The notes: a model not told the origin generated them from the letters alone. DNA of 64,000 nt from Alphaproteobacteria bacterium (GCA_020632795.1 JACKEV010000016.1:1-64000); one strand, 5' to 3'. Positions 44,693-55,753 are shown, numbered from the stretch's first letter. Numbers and translations are program-made.

Positions 44693-46926
44693 GGCTGGCT
44701 CCGCTCTTCTTGAGGCTGGGGCTGCCCCCTCGGTTCAGCGTGACGCGAAAGCTGGGGCAGGGGGGAACCTCTGTCGTGTTCGAGGTCCAGGACAAGAAGC
44801 TGGACCGCCAGTTGGCGCTGAAGGTGCTCCGGTCGAAGTGGGTCTCCACCCTGGACGCACAGGAGCGATTTCGGCGCGAGGCGATCATCACCGCGTCGCT
44901 GGATCACCCGGGTATCATCTCGGTGATCGACCACGGAACCCTCACAGATGGGAGACCGTGGATGGTCATGGCGCGTGTGCAGGGGCAACCATTTCGAGCG
45001 CTTCTGGGAGATCCTGAGGGTCATACGCGGTGCTTGAGGATTCTCGCACGCGTCGCGGATGCTGTGGCGGCCGCCCACGCGGCGGGCATCGTTCACCGGG
45101 ATCTCAAGCCGGACAACGTCATGGTTGGCGTACATGGCGAGGTGCTGGTGATGGATTGGGGGAGCGCGGTGCGGGCCGGGCAGGATCAGGTGGCGGGGGG
45201 CTCAACCGGCACGCTGCCCTACATGGCGCCTGAGGGGGAGTTCGGCGCCGGTCCTCCGGCCTCGGGGGGGGATGTGTACGCGCTGGGGGTCATCCTTCAT
45301 GAGGTGCTCTACGGGAGGCGGCCGTCCATGGATGAGGCCGAGGAGCCGACCTCGCTCCCGCCGTCCCTCCAGGGCTCTCTGGAGGCGCTGTGCTGGCGGG
45401 CCATGGAAGAGGACCCGCAGTGCAGGCCCACCACGCAGGCGTTCGCCCAGGCGATCGAGGACTGGCTGGACGGCTCCACGAAGCGGGCACAAGCCGCATC
45501 GCTCCTGTCGGCAGCCCACGAGAAGCTCCGACAGGCTGAGGTTCTGGAACTCCGCTGCCAGGCGCTTCGCCAGGAGGCCGACGGCGCGACCGTACAGGGG
45601 GATGCGCGGACTCCGCAGGATCACGCGCCAGCATGGTCCCTTCAGGACCACGCTGATGCGCTGGCGGATGACGCCGCGACGTTGCGTGCCGAAGCCCTGG
45701 CGTCCGCGCAGGGAGCGTTGACCCTGGATCCGGATGGTCCAGCCCGATCCTGGCTGCTTCGCTACCACCGAGAGGCCCTGCTGCGTGCCGAAGCGGTGGG
45801 CGACCGGCGGGCCCAACGGCACCACGAGGCGACCCTCAAGCAGTACGATCATGACGGGACGCAGGTGTCCTGGCTGGGCGCCCCGGCGGTCGTGGAGCTG
45901 CGGACGACCCCCACGGGGGCGACGGTGCAGGTGTTTCGCGTCACCGGGGATCGTTTGCCGAGCCTGGCGCACGTCACGTCGGTGGGGCCGACCCCGACGT
46001 CACTTCGCCTGCCGAGTGGGCGCTATGTCCTGGCGTTCTCGAAGCCGGGCTTCCACGAAGTTCGCTACCCCGCGGTCCTGGGTCGTGGACAGCGGTGGCC
46101 GAGGCCCGCGCCGGGCGAGCTGCACCCGAGGCCTCTGCGAATGCTGCCCGAGGGGAGCCTGCGCCCCTCGCAGCGGTACGTGGCGGCCGGCTGGACGCCC
46201 ATCGGCGGAGACCCGGATGCCCTGGACAGCCTGGGATCGTCCGAGGTGTGGGTGGACGGCTTCGTGATGCAGCGGGATCCGGTGACCCACGCCGAGTACC
46301 TGACCTTCCTCAACGACATCGCTCCCGATGAGGCGATGCGGCACGCGCCGCGCGATCCCCTGCGTGCGCGTAGCGTGGACGCGCAGCACACCTTGATGGT
46401 GGTCGACGGACGCTGGAGCCTGCCGGAGGACGTCCACCCGGACTCACCGGTCGTCCTCATCTCCCTCTACGACGCCTGGGCGTACTGCCGATGGCTCGCG
46501 GCGCGGGAGGGTGTGCCTTGGCGGCTGCCCACCGGGCTGGAGTGGGAGCGCGCCGCCCGGGGCGTGGACCGACGGCGGTGGCCGTGGGGGGACCACTTCC
46601 ACCCGACCTGGACGAACATGGTGCTCTCTCGCGACCCACCCGGGCCGGTGCCCGTGGGGGACTGCCTGGACGACGTCAGTCCCTGGGGGGTTCGCGGCCT
46701 AGGAGGAAACGCGCGGGACTGGTGTGCGACCGTGTGGCGACCTGACTTTGAAGGGGTCCGATGCCCTGGACCGGAGGAGCCCTCAGAAGACAACCTCTAC
46801 GAGGTCCGGGGCGGTTCGTGGAACAGCCGGGCAGGCTATTGCCGGGCGGCAGCCCGCTGGGCGGATCGGCCGGGGGCGCGGTATCGGAATATTGGGTTCA
46901 GGGTCATGGATACCAGTCGTCGATGA
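44689..46926 (+). CDS. Ser/Thr kinase fused to a SUMF1/FGE-like domain
   Basis: 745 residues; ATG 44689 overlaps the activator stop. Kinase about 15-295: GQGGTSVV (23-30), Lys45, HRDLKPDN (136-143), DWG (155-157, Trp in place of DFG Phe) and MAPEGEF. A helical region with Gln/Ala/Glu-rich heptads (about 300-410) and a PEGA-like stretch (ELRTTPTGATVQVF) follow. From about 495 comes a SUMF1-type C-type-lectin fold: GWTPIGGD, VWVDGFVMQRDPVTHAEYLTF, WRLPTGLEWERAARG, VRGGSWNSRAGYCRAAAR and GFRVMD. The catalytic Cys pair of true formylglycine enzymes is not evident, so ligand binding is more likely than sulfatase activation. No transmembrane helix recognised. Confidence 0.87.
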   Translation: MRLAPLFLRLGLPPRFSVTRKLGQGGTSVVFEVQDKKLDRQLALKVLRSKWVSTLDAQERFRREAIITASLDHPGIISVIDHGTLTDGRPWMVMARVQGQPFRALLGDPEGHTRCLRILARVADAVAAAHAAGIVHRDLKPDNVMVGVHGEVLVMDWGSAVRAGQDQVAGGSTGTLPYMAPEGEFGAGPPASGGDVYALGVILHEVLYGRRPSMDEAEEPTSLPPSLQGSLEALCWRAMEEDPQCRPTTQAFAQAIEDWLDGSTKRAQAASLLSAAHEKLRQAEVLELRCQALRQEADGATVQGDARTPQDHAPAWSLQDHADALADDAATLRAEALASAQGALTLDPDGPARSWLLRYHREALLRAEAVGDRRAQRHHEATLKQYDHDGTQVSWLGAPAVVELRTTPTGATVQVFRVTGDRLPSLAHVTSVGPTPTSLRLPSGRYVLAFSKPGFHEVRYPAVLGRGQRWPRPAPGELHPRPLRMLPEGSLRPSQRYVAAGWTPIGGDPDALDSLGSSEVWVDGFVMQRDPVTHAEYLTFLNDIAPDEAMRHAPRDPLRARSVDAQHTLMVVDGRWSLPEDVHPDSPVVLISLYDAWAYCRWLAAREGVPWRLPTGLEWERAARGVDRRRWPWGDHFHPTWTNMVLSRDPPGPVPVGDCLDDVSPWGVRGLGGNARDWCATVWRPDFEGVRCPGPEEPSEDNLYEVRGGSWNSRAGYCRAAARWADRPGARYRNIGFRVMDTSRR

Positions 46927-47120
46927 CATGGCTGAACTGATACCCTGTCGCACTGTCGAAGGCGGACTTTGTTGAGGGAGACAGTACGACTGGCGATGCG
47001 TTGGAAAAATTCACATCTGGAATAGTGAACAAGAAGGGCGAACCGTTGCGCCAACGCCAATACAGCATAAATTGGGGACGGATCAACAAGTAAGACCCAC
47101 TGTGTTTAAAAAAAAAAGTC
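46904..47120 (-). other. 67-codon downstream extension of the caspase gene, +1 frame, behind a U10 tract
   Basis: Directly after the A10 run (47108-47117; U10 in the transcript) the +1 frame stays open for 67 codons to a TGA at 46904. It reads KHSGSYLLIRPQFMLYW, then NGSPFLFTIPDV, and ends VIDDWYP, with a protein-like alternation of beta-type residues. Reading nine U instead of ten joins it to the caspase frame without a break. Transcriptional slippage, a programmed shift, or a recent one-base insertion are all possible. Its 3' end overlaps the convergent kinase gene by 23 bases. Confidence 0.5.
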
Positions 47121-48455
47121 GGTGGACAGTGAGGCTCTCTTGGGATTGCTGTTCTTGTCAGCAAAATAGAAGCCAGAAGAATTGCGGTAGGAGGTGCCGT
47201 TCATTTGGTTATATGGAATTAGTCTGTACGGCGTGATTATCAATGAGTCTCCATCCTGGAAAGACGAGGAGTCCAGGTGCCAATACTCACGTCCGGTTCG
47301 ATACCACAGTTCTTTCAGTGTAGGATCTTTCGGGACGGCCTCCGCATGTTGGTACTTATCTGGCAGGGAACTTGCTGAAGAATCAAGGTCCCTCACGGCC
47401 GCTGTGGCGTATAACAATCCAGCGTCACGATCTGCCGATCCCGAACGGCGCCACTGCAACTTGAATACTCGTAGACCACTCGTTCCTCCACTGACCTGTC
47501 GCGGATGGAGTGTGTTGAAAGAGGCGTTCAGCAACTGTCGCTGCCCGAACATGACCTTTCCCAAGTACGGATGGGGCATGCTGTTTGGACGTTGGACAAC
47601 ACCGAGATGATTCATTGTGCCCTTTGTACGTTCTAACAACTCGACGAGCGGCATTTTCAGGTACGGATGATTCTGGTTGTTTCCGATTCGCGTGCGATCG
47701 AGCAAGGAGGTGGCGGCCCAGGAGAAGCATCCATGAGGTCGCCCTTGGAACCTCGCCTCAAATGCACTCTGGTCAGCCTCACAGGCGAGTACGACTTGTA
47801 CTCGGCCGTTTGCTGTCAGGTTCTGATATTGCCTCAGAAGTGCATCCGAGGGGGTACTCCCACCGCCAGGTATCTCGGGATCATCAGGTGTAATAGAAAC
47901 TTCCGGCACTTCTCGAGCAGGAATTGCTACATCCCAGGACGTAAAGGACCGATTCTGTAGGTGGAGGGAAGGATATGTGGCACCGCATGTGTCGAGCACG
48001 AGCCAGACATCAGCGGAATTGTCTGCGATCTCCGTCAGGTGCCGCTGCAGATCGGAAAACAGCATGTGACCCTGGCGCTCACCGCGCCTGGCGTCTCGCA
48101 TAGCCAGACCCATCTCCGCTGGAGCGGACCCCTCTTGAGGAAGCCAAGAGCTGTGTCCCGCGAACACGATGATGACGGTGGTGTCCTCGTCGGTGTCCAC
48201 GGAGAGCATTCGAAGGAAGGAATTAAACCTGGATAAGTACGAGTACATAGGATCGGGTGTGCCTGTACCACCACATTCAGTCCATGCCTTCTGAAGATCT
48301 GGCTCCTTCGGAGACAAGAGCACATGCTGCTCGGCCGGTTGAAGCCGTGAGATGGCTCGAGACCAACTCCCGACGTCATTGTGCGCCCCTTCCAGACTCG
48401 CGTCGGGCTCATTCTCCATGTAGTTGACGCCAATCAAACAAGTAATGTATCGCAT
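47106..48455 (-). CDS. caspase-like (peptidase C14) protein
   Basis: 449 residues as read. It opens CLIGVNYMENEPDASLEGAHNDV, the usual first strand/helix of prokaryotic caspase-like proteases. The catalytic dyad is visible: His101 in VIIVFAGHSSW and Cys157 in WLVLDTCGAT. VVLACEADQSAFEA follows, as in the family's specificity region. Residues about 300-449 are a separate beta-rich region of unknown type. No signal peptide, so presumably cytoplasmic. The frame ends SLSTDFFF at a U10 tract; see the downstream extension. ATG 48455 has GTGGAG 7 bases before it. Last gene of a minus-strand operon of four. Base composition is the most AT-rich of the island. Confidence 0.82.
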   Translation of the reverse strand: MRYITCLIGVNYMENEPDASLEGAHNDVGSWSRAISRLQPAEQHVLLSPKEPDLQKAWTECGGTGTPDPMYSYLSRFNSFLRMLSVDTDEDTTVIIVFAGHSSWLPQEGSAPAEMGLAMRDARRGERQGHMLFSDLQRHLTEIADNSADVWLVLDTCGATYPSLHLQNRSFTSWDVAIPAREVPEVSITPDDPEIPGGGSTPSDALLRQYQNLTANGRVQVVLACEADQSAFEARFQGRPHGCFSWAATSLLDRTRIGNNQNHPYLKMPLVELLERTKGTMNHLGVVQRPNSMPHPYLGKVMFGQRQLLNASFNTLHPRQVSGGTSGLRVFKLQWRRSGSADRDAGLLYATAAVRDLDSSASSLPDKYQHAEAVPKDPTLKELWYRTGREYWHLDSSSFQDGDSLIITPYRLIPYNQMNGTSYRNSSGFYFADKNSNPKRASLSTDFFF

Positions 48456-48570
48456 CCCGATTCTCCACTTCTTGGGGTCTTGACGCGGTCATCCCGACCG
48501 CAGGGGAGCCGTTCACACTCGCCTGGCCGAAGCGTACCAGAGTTCGGCGGATGCAGAGCGTGGCAACCGA

Positions 48571-49284
48571 CTACTCCGCGAAGATCTGCACCTCAGCGTT
48601 CGTTCCAGGCGATCCATCCGGCAGGATCGCCTCGACGGCGACGGCGACCGACTCGGCGCCCGACCCCACATGGACATTCAGCGTGCCCGTCCCCAGGTCA
48701 TCCAGCCAGACCTCTGCCGGTGCTGAGGTCCAGGCGATGTCCTCTGGAGACGTGATCACGTCGGTGATCTGCACCCGGGTTCCATGCGTCGGCGCCCCGC
48801 CGTTCGGAGTCCTCGCCTGCGCGGTGAGGATCAAGGACGTGGAGCCCTCCGTTGAGAGCACCGTTGGAGTGGGCGAGAGGGTGAGGCTCTCGACAGGCGT
48901 GGGGGCGAGGGTGAGCACCGCGACCCGCCGATATCCAGCGAGGTCGGCCTCCAGGAGCACCTCGTCTCGATCTCGCGGCGGGACGAGGAACGCGCTGAGC
49001 CCTCGATCCTCTCCGAACGTCCCTGTCCAGGTGCTCGCGCCCTCGTCGGTGAACAGCCAGATGCCTGCGCTGGCTTTGAGGTCGACGCTCAGCTCGTCGG
49101 TGAGCTGGGTGACCGACTCGTTGAGATGGACCTGCACCTCGACCGGTGTGGCGCCGTCCGCCCAGGCGACGCAGCCTTCCCCTGGGCAGGCCTCCAACGT
49201 GAACACCTCATCGGTGGTGGCGGGGTCGACCGGCAGCTCCCCGCATCCCACGGCAGGCAACATGACGCCAAGGAGTCGTCGCAT
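48571..49284 (-). CDS. lipoprotein with Ig-like (Big) domains
   Basis: 237 residues. MRRLLGVMLPAVGC is a lipoprotein signal (Cys14). Two beta-sandwich-like units follow: about 25-120 (TLEACPGEGCVAW with two Cys that may pair) and about 130-237 (VESLTLSPTPTVLSTEGSTSLILTA reduced to its 'LxxxPxxLxxxGxxxLxxTA' pattern), the bacterial Ig-like Big type. Probably anchored in the outer membrane. ATG 49284 shares one base with the preceding stop (TGATG), so it is translationally coupled to the 101-aa gene. 115 bases separate it from the caspase start. Confidence 0.72.
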   Translation of the reverse strand: MRRLLGVMLPAVGCGELPVDPATTDEVFTLEACPGEGCVAWADGATPVEVQVHLNESVTQLTDELSVDLKASAGIWLFTDEGASTWTGTFGEDRGLSAFLVPPRDRDEVLLEADLAGYRRVAVLTLAPTPVESLTLSPTPTVLSTEGSTSLILTAQARTPNGGAPTHGTRVQITDVITSPEDIAWTSAPAEVWLDDLGTGTLNVHVGSGAESVAVAVEAILPDGSPGTNAEVQIFAE

Positions 49285-49589
49285 CAGACCACCTCCGAGG
49301 CGTCGGCCGAGCGACCCAGGAAGGGGTTCTGCTCCGACGCGGCTTCTGCGATCAGGATGGCGGTCCCCGTATCCAGGAATCTGTACCCTCCGAAGATGAA
49401 CAACGCTCGGCCGTCTCCGCGTGCGATGGCCTGCTGCTGCATGGGAAGCCCGGTCGTGCCTGGCCCGGCGTGCAGCTTGAGTAGAGCCGAGACGGACTCC
49501 CCCGGCGTCAACCCGGAGATCTCCAGCGTGCTGACAGTGGGCTGGTTCACGGCGACAAATGTAGAGGTGTTCAGGTTGAGCGAGATCAT
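49284..49589 (-). CDS. 101-residue protein of unknown function
   Basis: Not recognised. MISLNLNTSTFVAVNQPTVS and TLEISGLTPGESVSALLKLH suggest a single beta-sandwich; GYRFLDTGTAILIAEA is hydrophobic but too short and mixed for a membrane helix. No signal peptide or cysteine. The ATG lies 22 bases after the stop of the large exported protein, and its own stop overlaps the start of the lipoprotein gene, so it is an integral member of the operon. It could be a cytoplasmic adaptor or a protein exported by a non-classical route. Confidence 0.6.
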   Translation of the reverse strand: MISLNLNTSTFVAVNQPTVSTLEISGLTPGESVSALLKLHAGPGTTGLPMQQQAIARGDGRALFIFGGYRFLDTGTAILIAEAASEQNPFLGRSADASEVV

Positions 49590-49611
49590 GCTGAGACTCC
49601 TTCAGGCTTTC

Positions 49612-51414
49612 TCAGAGATACGATTTCAACAGCCCGGCGATGTCGGCGTCGATGGAGAGCCCGAGGTAGCCCGCGACGCGGGGGGCGCGGGTGGAGGAGA
49701 TGGGGTTGGGTGCTGCCTGGTAGAAGCCGACGAGTCCGGCGTCGATGGAGGCATAGCGTGCAATGCGGACACCTAGCCCGGCCGTGGGGTAGAGGCGCTC
49801 TCCAAGCATGGGTTGGACCAGTGAAGGAGGCTTGTTGGCCCCGCCGAGCACCCCGGCGGTGACGGTCACCCGCTGGCAGGCCCGCTGCCAGGGTGTACCG
49901 GCCAACTGTCCAATGGGGATCTGCCGGTCGACGGGACAGGGATAGAACTCCAGGCTGGCTGTACCCGCCATCCACGCGTCAGGTCCGGAGACCGGAACAA
50001 CCAGCACGACACCGAGCTGGGGGCTGACGTGGTGCCCCTTCTGTTCGACCTTGGCGGTGTGCGTGGTGCTGATATCGTCGGCATGGATCTCTACCTGGAT
50101 TGCCTTGACGACGATGTCCTTGACCAGCGTGGCGAACTCGTTGGTCAGGTCTTCGAGTTCCTTGTTGTTTGCCGTCAACCCTTCGTTCACCAGTTTCCAG
50201 AACTCTGCTTCGGCGTCTCGAAGGCCGTGATACTGTTTCAACAGGTCAAGCCAATCGGAGCCGACATCCGGCGTGGGAGACATGCTGTGGAGCTGCGCTG
50301 AGACGGTGTTGAACTCCATGAGGTCAGGGTTATTCAGGATTTCGGTGATGGAGAGCAGTCGGCCCGCTGGAAACAGCGACCCCGGTGATCGGTAGAGCAG
50401 AGGGCCCGGGAGGCTGTGGCTTTGTGTGCCAAGGGACGCCTTGGCCTCGAGGAGTGCGGCGGTACGCTTCTTCGGGTCGGAGATGTTGGCCAGTTTCTCC
50501 AGCTCCTTCGCCCAGACGACACACGCTAGTTTGAACGCAGCGTCCTCGCAGGTTCGGAGCTGTTTCGCTGCTGCTGCCAGGTCGTCCGTGGAGTGGTCCG
50601 CCGTCAACAGGGAGCCAGCAGGGAGCAGCCGGTCTCCTATGAAGACGGTGGGCTCTTTGAGAGTGTTTACTGTGGGGTTTTCATTTTTAAGCTGATCTCG
50701 GAGTTCGTTCAGACGTTCTGTGAAGGATTGTGGAATGCTGGAGGACTGTAATGGAGGGGCAGCGGTCAGCAGCGCATCTCTAATTCGATACTGTGTGCAT
50801 TTCTCGTTGGCGGGGCTGATCGGATAGAGCAGATTGAACCGATTCGTTGCATGGTCCACGTCAGATGGAGCCACTGATATGCCCGACAACACGAGTTCAT
50901 CCTGCAGTGGGAACTCCGCTGCCGTCAATGGGTCGCTTGGACAGCGCTTTGAGTCCACAACATTGTTCCGCATCGCTGCTGCAACCCGAGTCGCTACGAT
51001 GTCGATCTCCTCCGGGGAGAGACGTCGCTTGAGCGTGGCCTCGAATTTGTAGGAGATTCCGATCTGCAGGCGCTCTATCTGGCCGGTCGCTTTGGCGATC
51101 CCGTCGTTCTTCGTGTCGTCGGTGACTAGCAATGCGATGCGTTGGTGTTGCCGCTCTCCAAGGAGCCCGCCATCATCCTCCGGGCGCACGTTCAGCTCCA
51201 CCCAGGTGGTGGATTCAGGCACGGTGATCTCCAGAGCGTAGGGCTGGCCGCCTCGGATAGGGCCCGAGAACATCAGCTCGGCCGATCCGTCGGTCTCGAC
51301 GATGAGCTGACCTCTCAAGACCTCGTCGGCTGTGCCATCCGCCGCCCCGGCCGGGGATGTGGACAGCGCCAGGAGCAGTGCCATGCAAACAACCATCATG
51401 TGTCGTCTTCCCAT
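49612..51414 (-). CDS. large exported protein with barrel-like C-terminus
   Basis: 600 residues from ATG 51414: MGRRHMMVVCMALLLALSTSPAGAADG, a signal peptide with cleavage after AGA. ATG 51399 has a better placed GGGAAG site and is an alternative start. The middle (about 100-470) is largely helical with coiled-coil-like stretches (FTERLNELRDQLKNE, AKQLRTCEDAAFKLACVVWAKELEKLA). The last 130 residues alternate hydrophobic/polar (VSPQLGVVLVVPVSG, YPTAGLGVRIARYASIDAGLVG, GYLGLSIDADI) and may form strands of an outer-membrane barrel; the end LLKSYL lacks the usual terminal Phe. First gene of the operon with the 101-aa protein, lipoprotein and caspase. Confidence 0.65.
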   Translation of the reverse strand: MGRRHMMVVCMALLLALSTSPAGAADGTADEVLRGQLIVETDGSAELMFSGPIRGGQPYALEITVPESTTWVELNVRPEDDGGLLGERQHQRIALLVTDDTKNDGIAKATGQIERLQIGISYKFEATLKRRLSPEEIDIVATRVAAAMRNNVVDSKRCPSDPLTAAEFPLQDELVLSGISVAPSDVDHATNRFNLLYPISPANEKCTQYRIRDALLTAAPPLQSSSIPQSFTERLNELRDQLKNENPTVNTLKEPTVFIGDRLLPAGSLLTADHSTDDLAAAAKQLRTCEDAAFKLACVVWAKELEKLANISDPKKRTAALLEAKASLGTQSHSLPGPLLYRSPGSLFPAGRLLSITEILNNPDLMEFNTVSAQLHSMSPTPDVGSDWLDLLKQYHGLRDAEAEFWKLVNEGLTANNKELEDLTNEFATLVKDIVVKAIQVEIHADDISTTHTAKVEQKGHHVSPQLGVVLVVPVSGPDAWMAGTASLEFYPCPVDRQIPIGQLAGTPWQRACQRVTVTAGVLGGANKPPSLVQPMLGERLYPTAGLGVRIARYASIDAGLVGFYQAAPNPISSTRAPRVAGYLGLSIDADIAGLLKSYL

Positions 51415-51613
51415 TCCTGATACAAACCTGTACAGCTCAGCGAGGCCACGCCGTTCGCTGACCGCGACCTGCACCGGGGTCGCTTGGACATCAGGGTGGC
51501 AGCTTTGAGAACCCTTCACAAGGCCTGGACCAAGAAACCGTGCACAACTCATGCACACGCTGCTTGACCTGCTGGCTCCCCTGTCCGATCCTTACCGGCT
51601 GGAGGCCAGGACG

Positions 51614-52453
51614 ATGCCAGACATCTACACCTATAGTGACTACCGCCTCTATCTGGAGGACTGGTTCAACGCGGCCGGGCGACGCCTCACCAAGCGTGGC
51701 TTCGCCCGGAAGGCGGGCTGTTCACCCTCCCTGGTGGTCGGCATCCTCAAGGGGCGCAACAAGCTGGACGCCCAGCGCGCCGAGCGCTTCGCCGAAGTGA
51801 TGAAGCTGGACGACGACGAGACCAGCTACTTCGTGTCGATGGTGCGGTTCGCGCATGGTTTCTCCAGAGCCGACAGGCAGGCCGCCTGGGAGGCCATGGT
51901 GTCGGCGGGGCGTTTTCGCGGCTCACGCGCCATAGGGCTGGAGACCTATGCGGTCTTCTCCAGGTGGTACTACGCTGCGATCGTCGAATTGGCTTCCTGC
52001 GAGGGGTTCAGGGCGGAGCCCGCATGGATCGCGGCCACGCTGCGCCCCGCGATCACCGAGGCACAGGCGGCCGAGGCGCTGGAGCTGCTGCTACGCAGAG
52101 GGTTGCTGACGGGGAAGGCCGATGGCGGGCTGCAGGTGGTGGAGGAGGCCTGGCGCACGGAGCATGAGATCTACAGTCGTGAGGTGAGCATCGCCGTGGC
52201 CTCTCTGCATGAGAGTATGTTGGAGCGCGCGGCCGAGGCGCTCTCGACGGTGGATTGGCGCGAGCGACACTATGCCACCTACACCATCGCCGTCCCCAGC
52301 GAGCGCATGGAGGAGCTCAAGGAGCGCATCAGCCGCTTCCAGGAGCAGATCATGCATCTGTGCATGGGCTTTGGGGAGCCACGAGATCGCGTCGTGCAGC
52401 TTGGGGTACAGCTCTTTCCGTTGAGCATGGACAGCCCGTCTACGGAGGTGTAG
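51614..52453 (+). CDS. TIGR02147-family regulator
   Basis: 279 residues. ATG 51614 is chosen because GGAGG lies 8 bases upstream and the product then begins MPDIYTYSDYRLYLEDWF, the family's standard opening; the frame is open to 51551. An HTH-like segment follows (LTKRGFARKAGCSPSLVVGILKGRNKL). The C-terminal half (HEIYSREVSIAVASLHESMLERAAEAL) matches the family's conserved helical region. TIGR02147 proteins occur mainly in Fibrobacteres, Bdellovibrio and myxobacteria, next to exported or lipoprotein genes that they are believed to control. It is divergent from the exported-protein operon and probably regulates it. Confidence 0.85.
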   Translation: MPDIYTYSDYRLYLEDWFNAAGRRLTKRGFARKAGCSPSLVVGILKGRNKLDAQRAERFAEVMKLDDDETSYFVSMVRFAHGFSRADRQAAWEAMVSAGRFRGSRAIGLETYAVFSRWYYAAIVELASCEGFRAEPAWIAATLRPAITEAQAAEALELLLRRGLLTGKADGGLQVVEEAWRTEHEIYSREVSIAVASLHESMLERAAEALSTVDWRERHYATYTIAVPSERMEELKERISRFQEQIMHLCMGFGEPRDRVVQLGVQLFPLSMDSPSTEV

Positions 52454-52478
52454 GGCAGGGTCGGTTGAGGCTGGCGAG

Positions 52479-52500
52479 TCTGTCTTGTATCGAAGACAGA
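52479..52500 (+). terminator. hairpin after the TIGR02147 gene
   Basis: TCTGTCTT and AAGACAGA pair perfectly (8 bp) around a 6-base loop, 26 bases after the stop. No U-tract follows, so termination is uncertain. Confidence 0.4.
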
Positions 52501-52593
52501 GGGTGGAGGGTATGTCTGCGATCCTGGACATGTTGCGATAGGGCTGCATATGAAAATCAAGCTTAAATCAGAATAATTAAGATTCTTTCGTGA

Positions 52594-52609
52594 TGGCATG
52601 GTGCTCGCA
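52594..52609 (+). promoter_or_regulatory. sigma-54-type -24/-12 promoter
   Basis: TGGCATGGTGCTCGCA matches TGGCAC-N5-TTGCA at nearly every conserved base, with GG and GC exactly 10 bases apart. It lies 54 bases before the ATG at 52663, behind a very AT-rich stretch (52548-52588) suitable for bending or activator binding. A GAF/sigma-54 activator is encoded in the same island. Confidence 0.6.
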
Positions 52610-52662
52610 ACAGGTGCGGTCGCCTCCTGCGACGGGAGGCCCTGAACCTGGAGCAACGGAAG

Positions 52663-53118
52663 ATGCGAAAGAACCTATGCACGGCCTCGGTGATCGTGGC
52701 CGTTCTGTCCTCCCCCATGCCGGTCCACGCGATCATCTATGCGGGCAACCCGCACCTCGACCTCACTGTGCAGCGCGCTGAGGATGATCTTGTCGAGGGG
52801 TCCGTAGACCTCGACAAGGTCCGCCTCCACGCCTGCGCAGGGGGCACCACGGACTACACGGTCGAGGAGACCATCGACCCGGTGGATGGCTACGGCCTCG
52901 ACATCGACGCGGGTGACTGGTGTGGTGTCACCCTCTACTGGGGTGGCGTCATGGAACTGGATGGGGACAACGGGAGTCCCTTCTCCTTGGAGGTGGACCA
53001 CGCCTCCACCTATGTGCCTCTGGCGACCACGATCAACCCGGTGGATCTCGTCCCGTTCGACGTCGTCAGCGGCAGCATCAGCGGTAGCGCGCCCTCGGTG
53101 AGGCTGGACATCAACTGA
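52663..53118 (+). CDS. small exported protein of unknown function
   Basis: 151 residues. MRKNLCTASVIVAVLSSPMPVHA is a Sec signal peptide (cleavage after VHA). The mature protein is acidic and beta-rich with two Cys (HACAGG, GDWCGVTLYWGG) that may form a disulfide, and a Val/Ser-rich end (VVSGSISGSAPSVRLDIN). No family recognised. It is the only gene behind the sigma-54-type promoter, so it may be a regulated output of the island. GGAG lies 9 bases before the ATG. Confidence 0.65.
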   Translation: MRKNLCTASVIVAVLSSPMPVHAIIYAGNPHLDLTVQRAEDDLVEGSVDLDKVRLHACAGGTTDYTVEETIDPVDGYGLDIDAGDWCGVTLYWGGVMELDGDNGSPFSLEVDHASTYVPLATTINPVDLVPFDVVSGSISGSAPSVRLDIN

Positions 53119-53140
53119 TCGTCGCGCAGAACCTCCTGGA

Positions 53141-53151
53141 GGTGGAGTAGC

Positions 53152-53152
<1 letters not shown>
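53141..53152 (+). repeat. right 12-bp direct repeat of the island (DR-R)
   Basis: GGTGGAGTAGCT, identical to 43121-43132. It abuts the ppsA stop codon and forms part of the convergent hairpin. Confidence 0.6.
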
Positions 53153-55536
<2,384 letters not shown>

Positions 55537-55753
55537 GAGAAGCTCCCTGCGCGTTCGGGCGGACTCTGGCATGAACCGTGCCCGCGCCGGAGGGGAGCCG
55601 GAGAGGGGAGGTGTGGGAGAAGGCACGATCGGATGTGCGAAGAGGCCCCCTTGTACCTTGTCAAGCCGAAGTCGATGGGTTGGGGGCGGGCCGGTCAGGG
55701 TCGTCCATCCTCCTCGGGCAGACATGGCACGCCCGTTGCACACGCCCCCGGCC

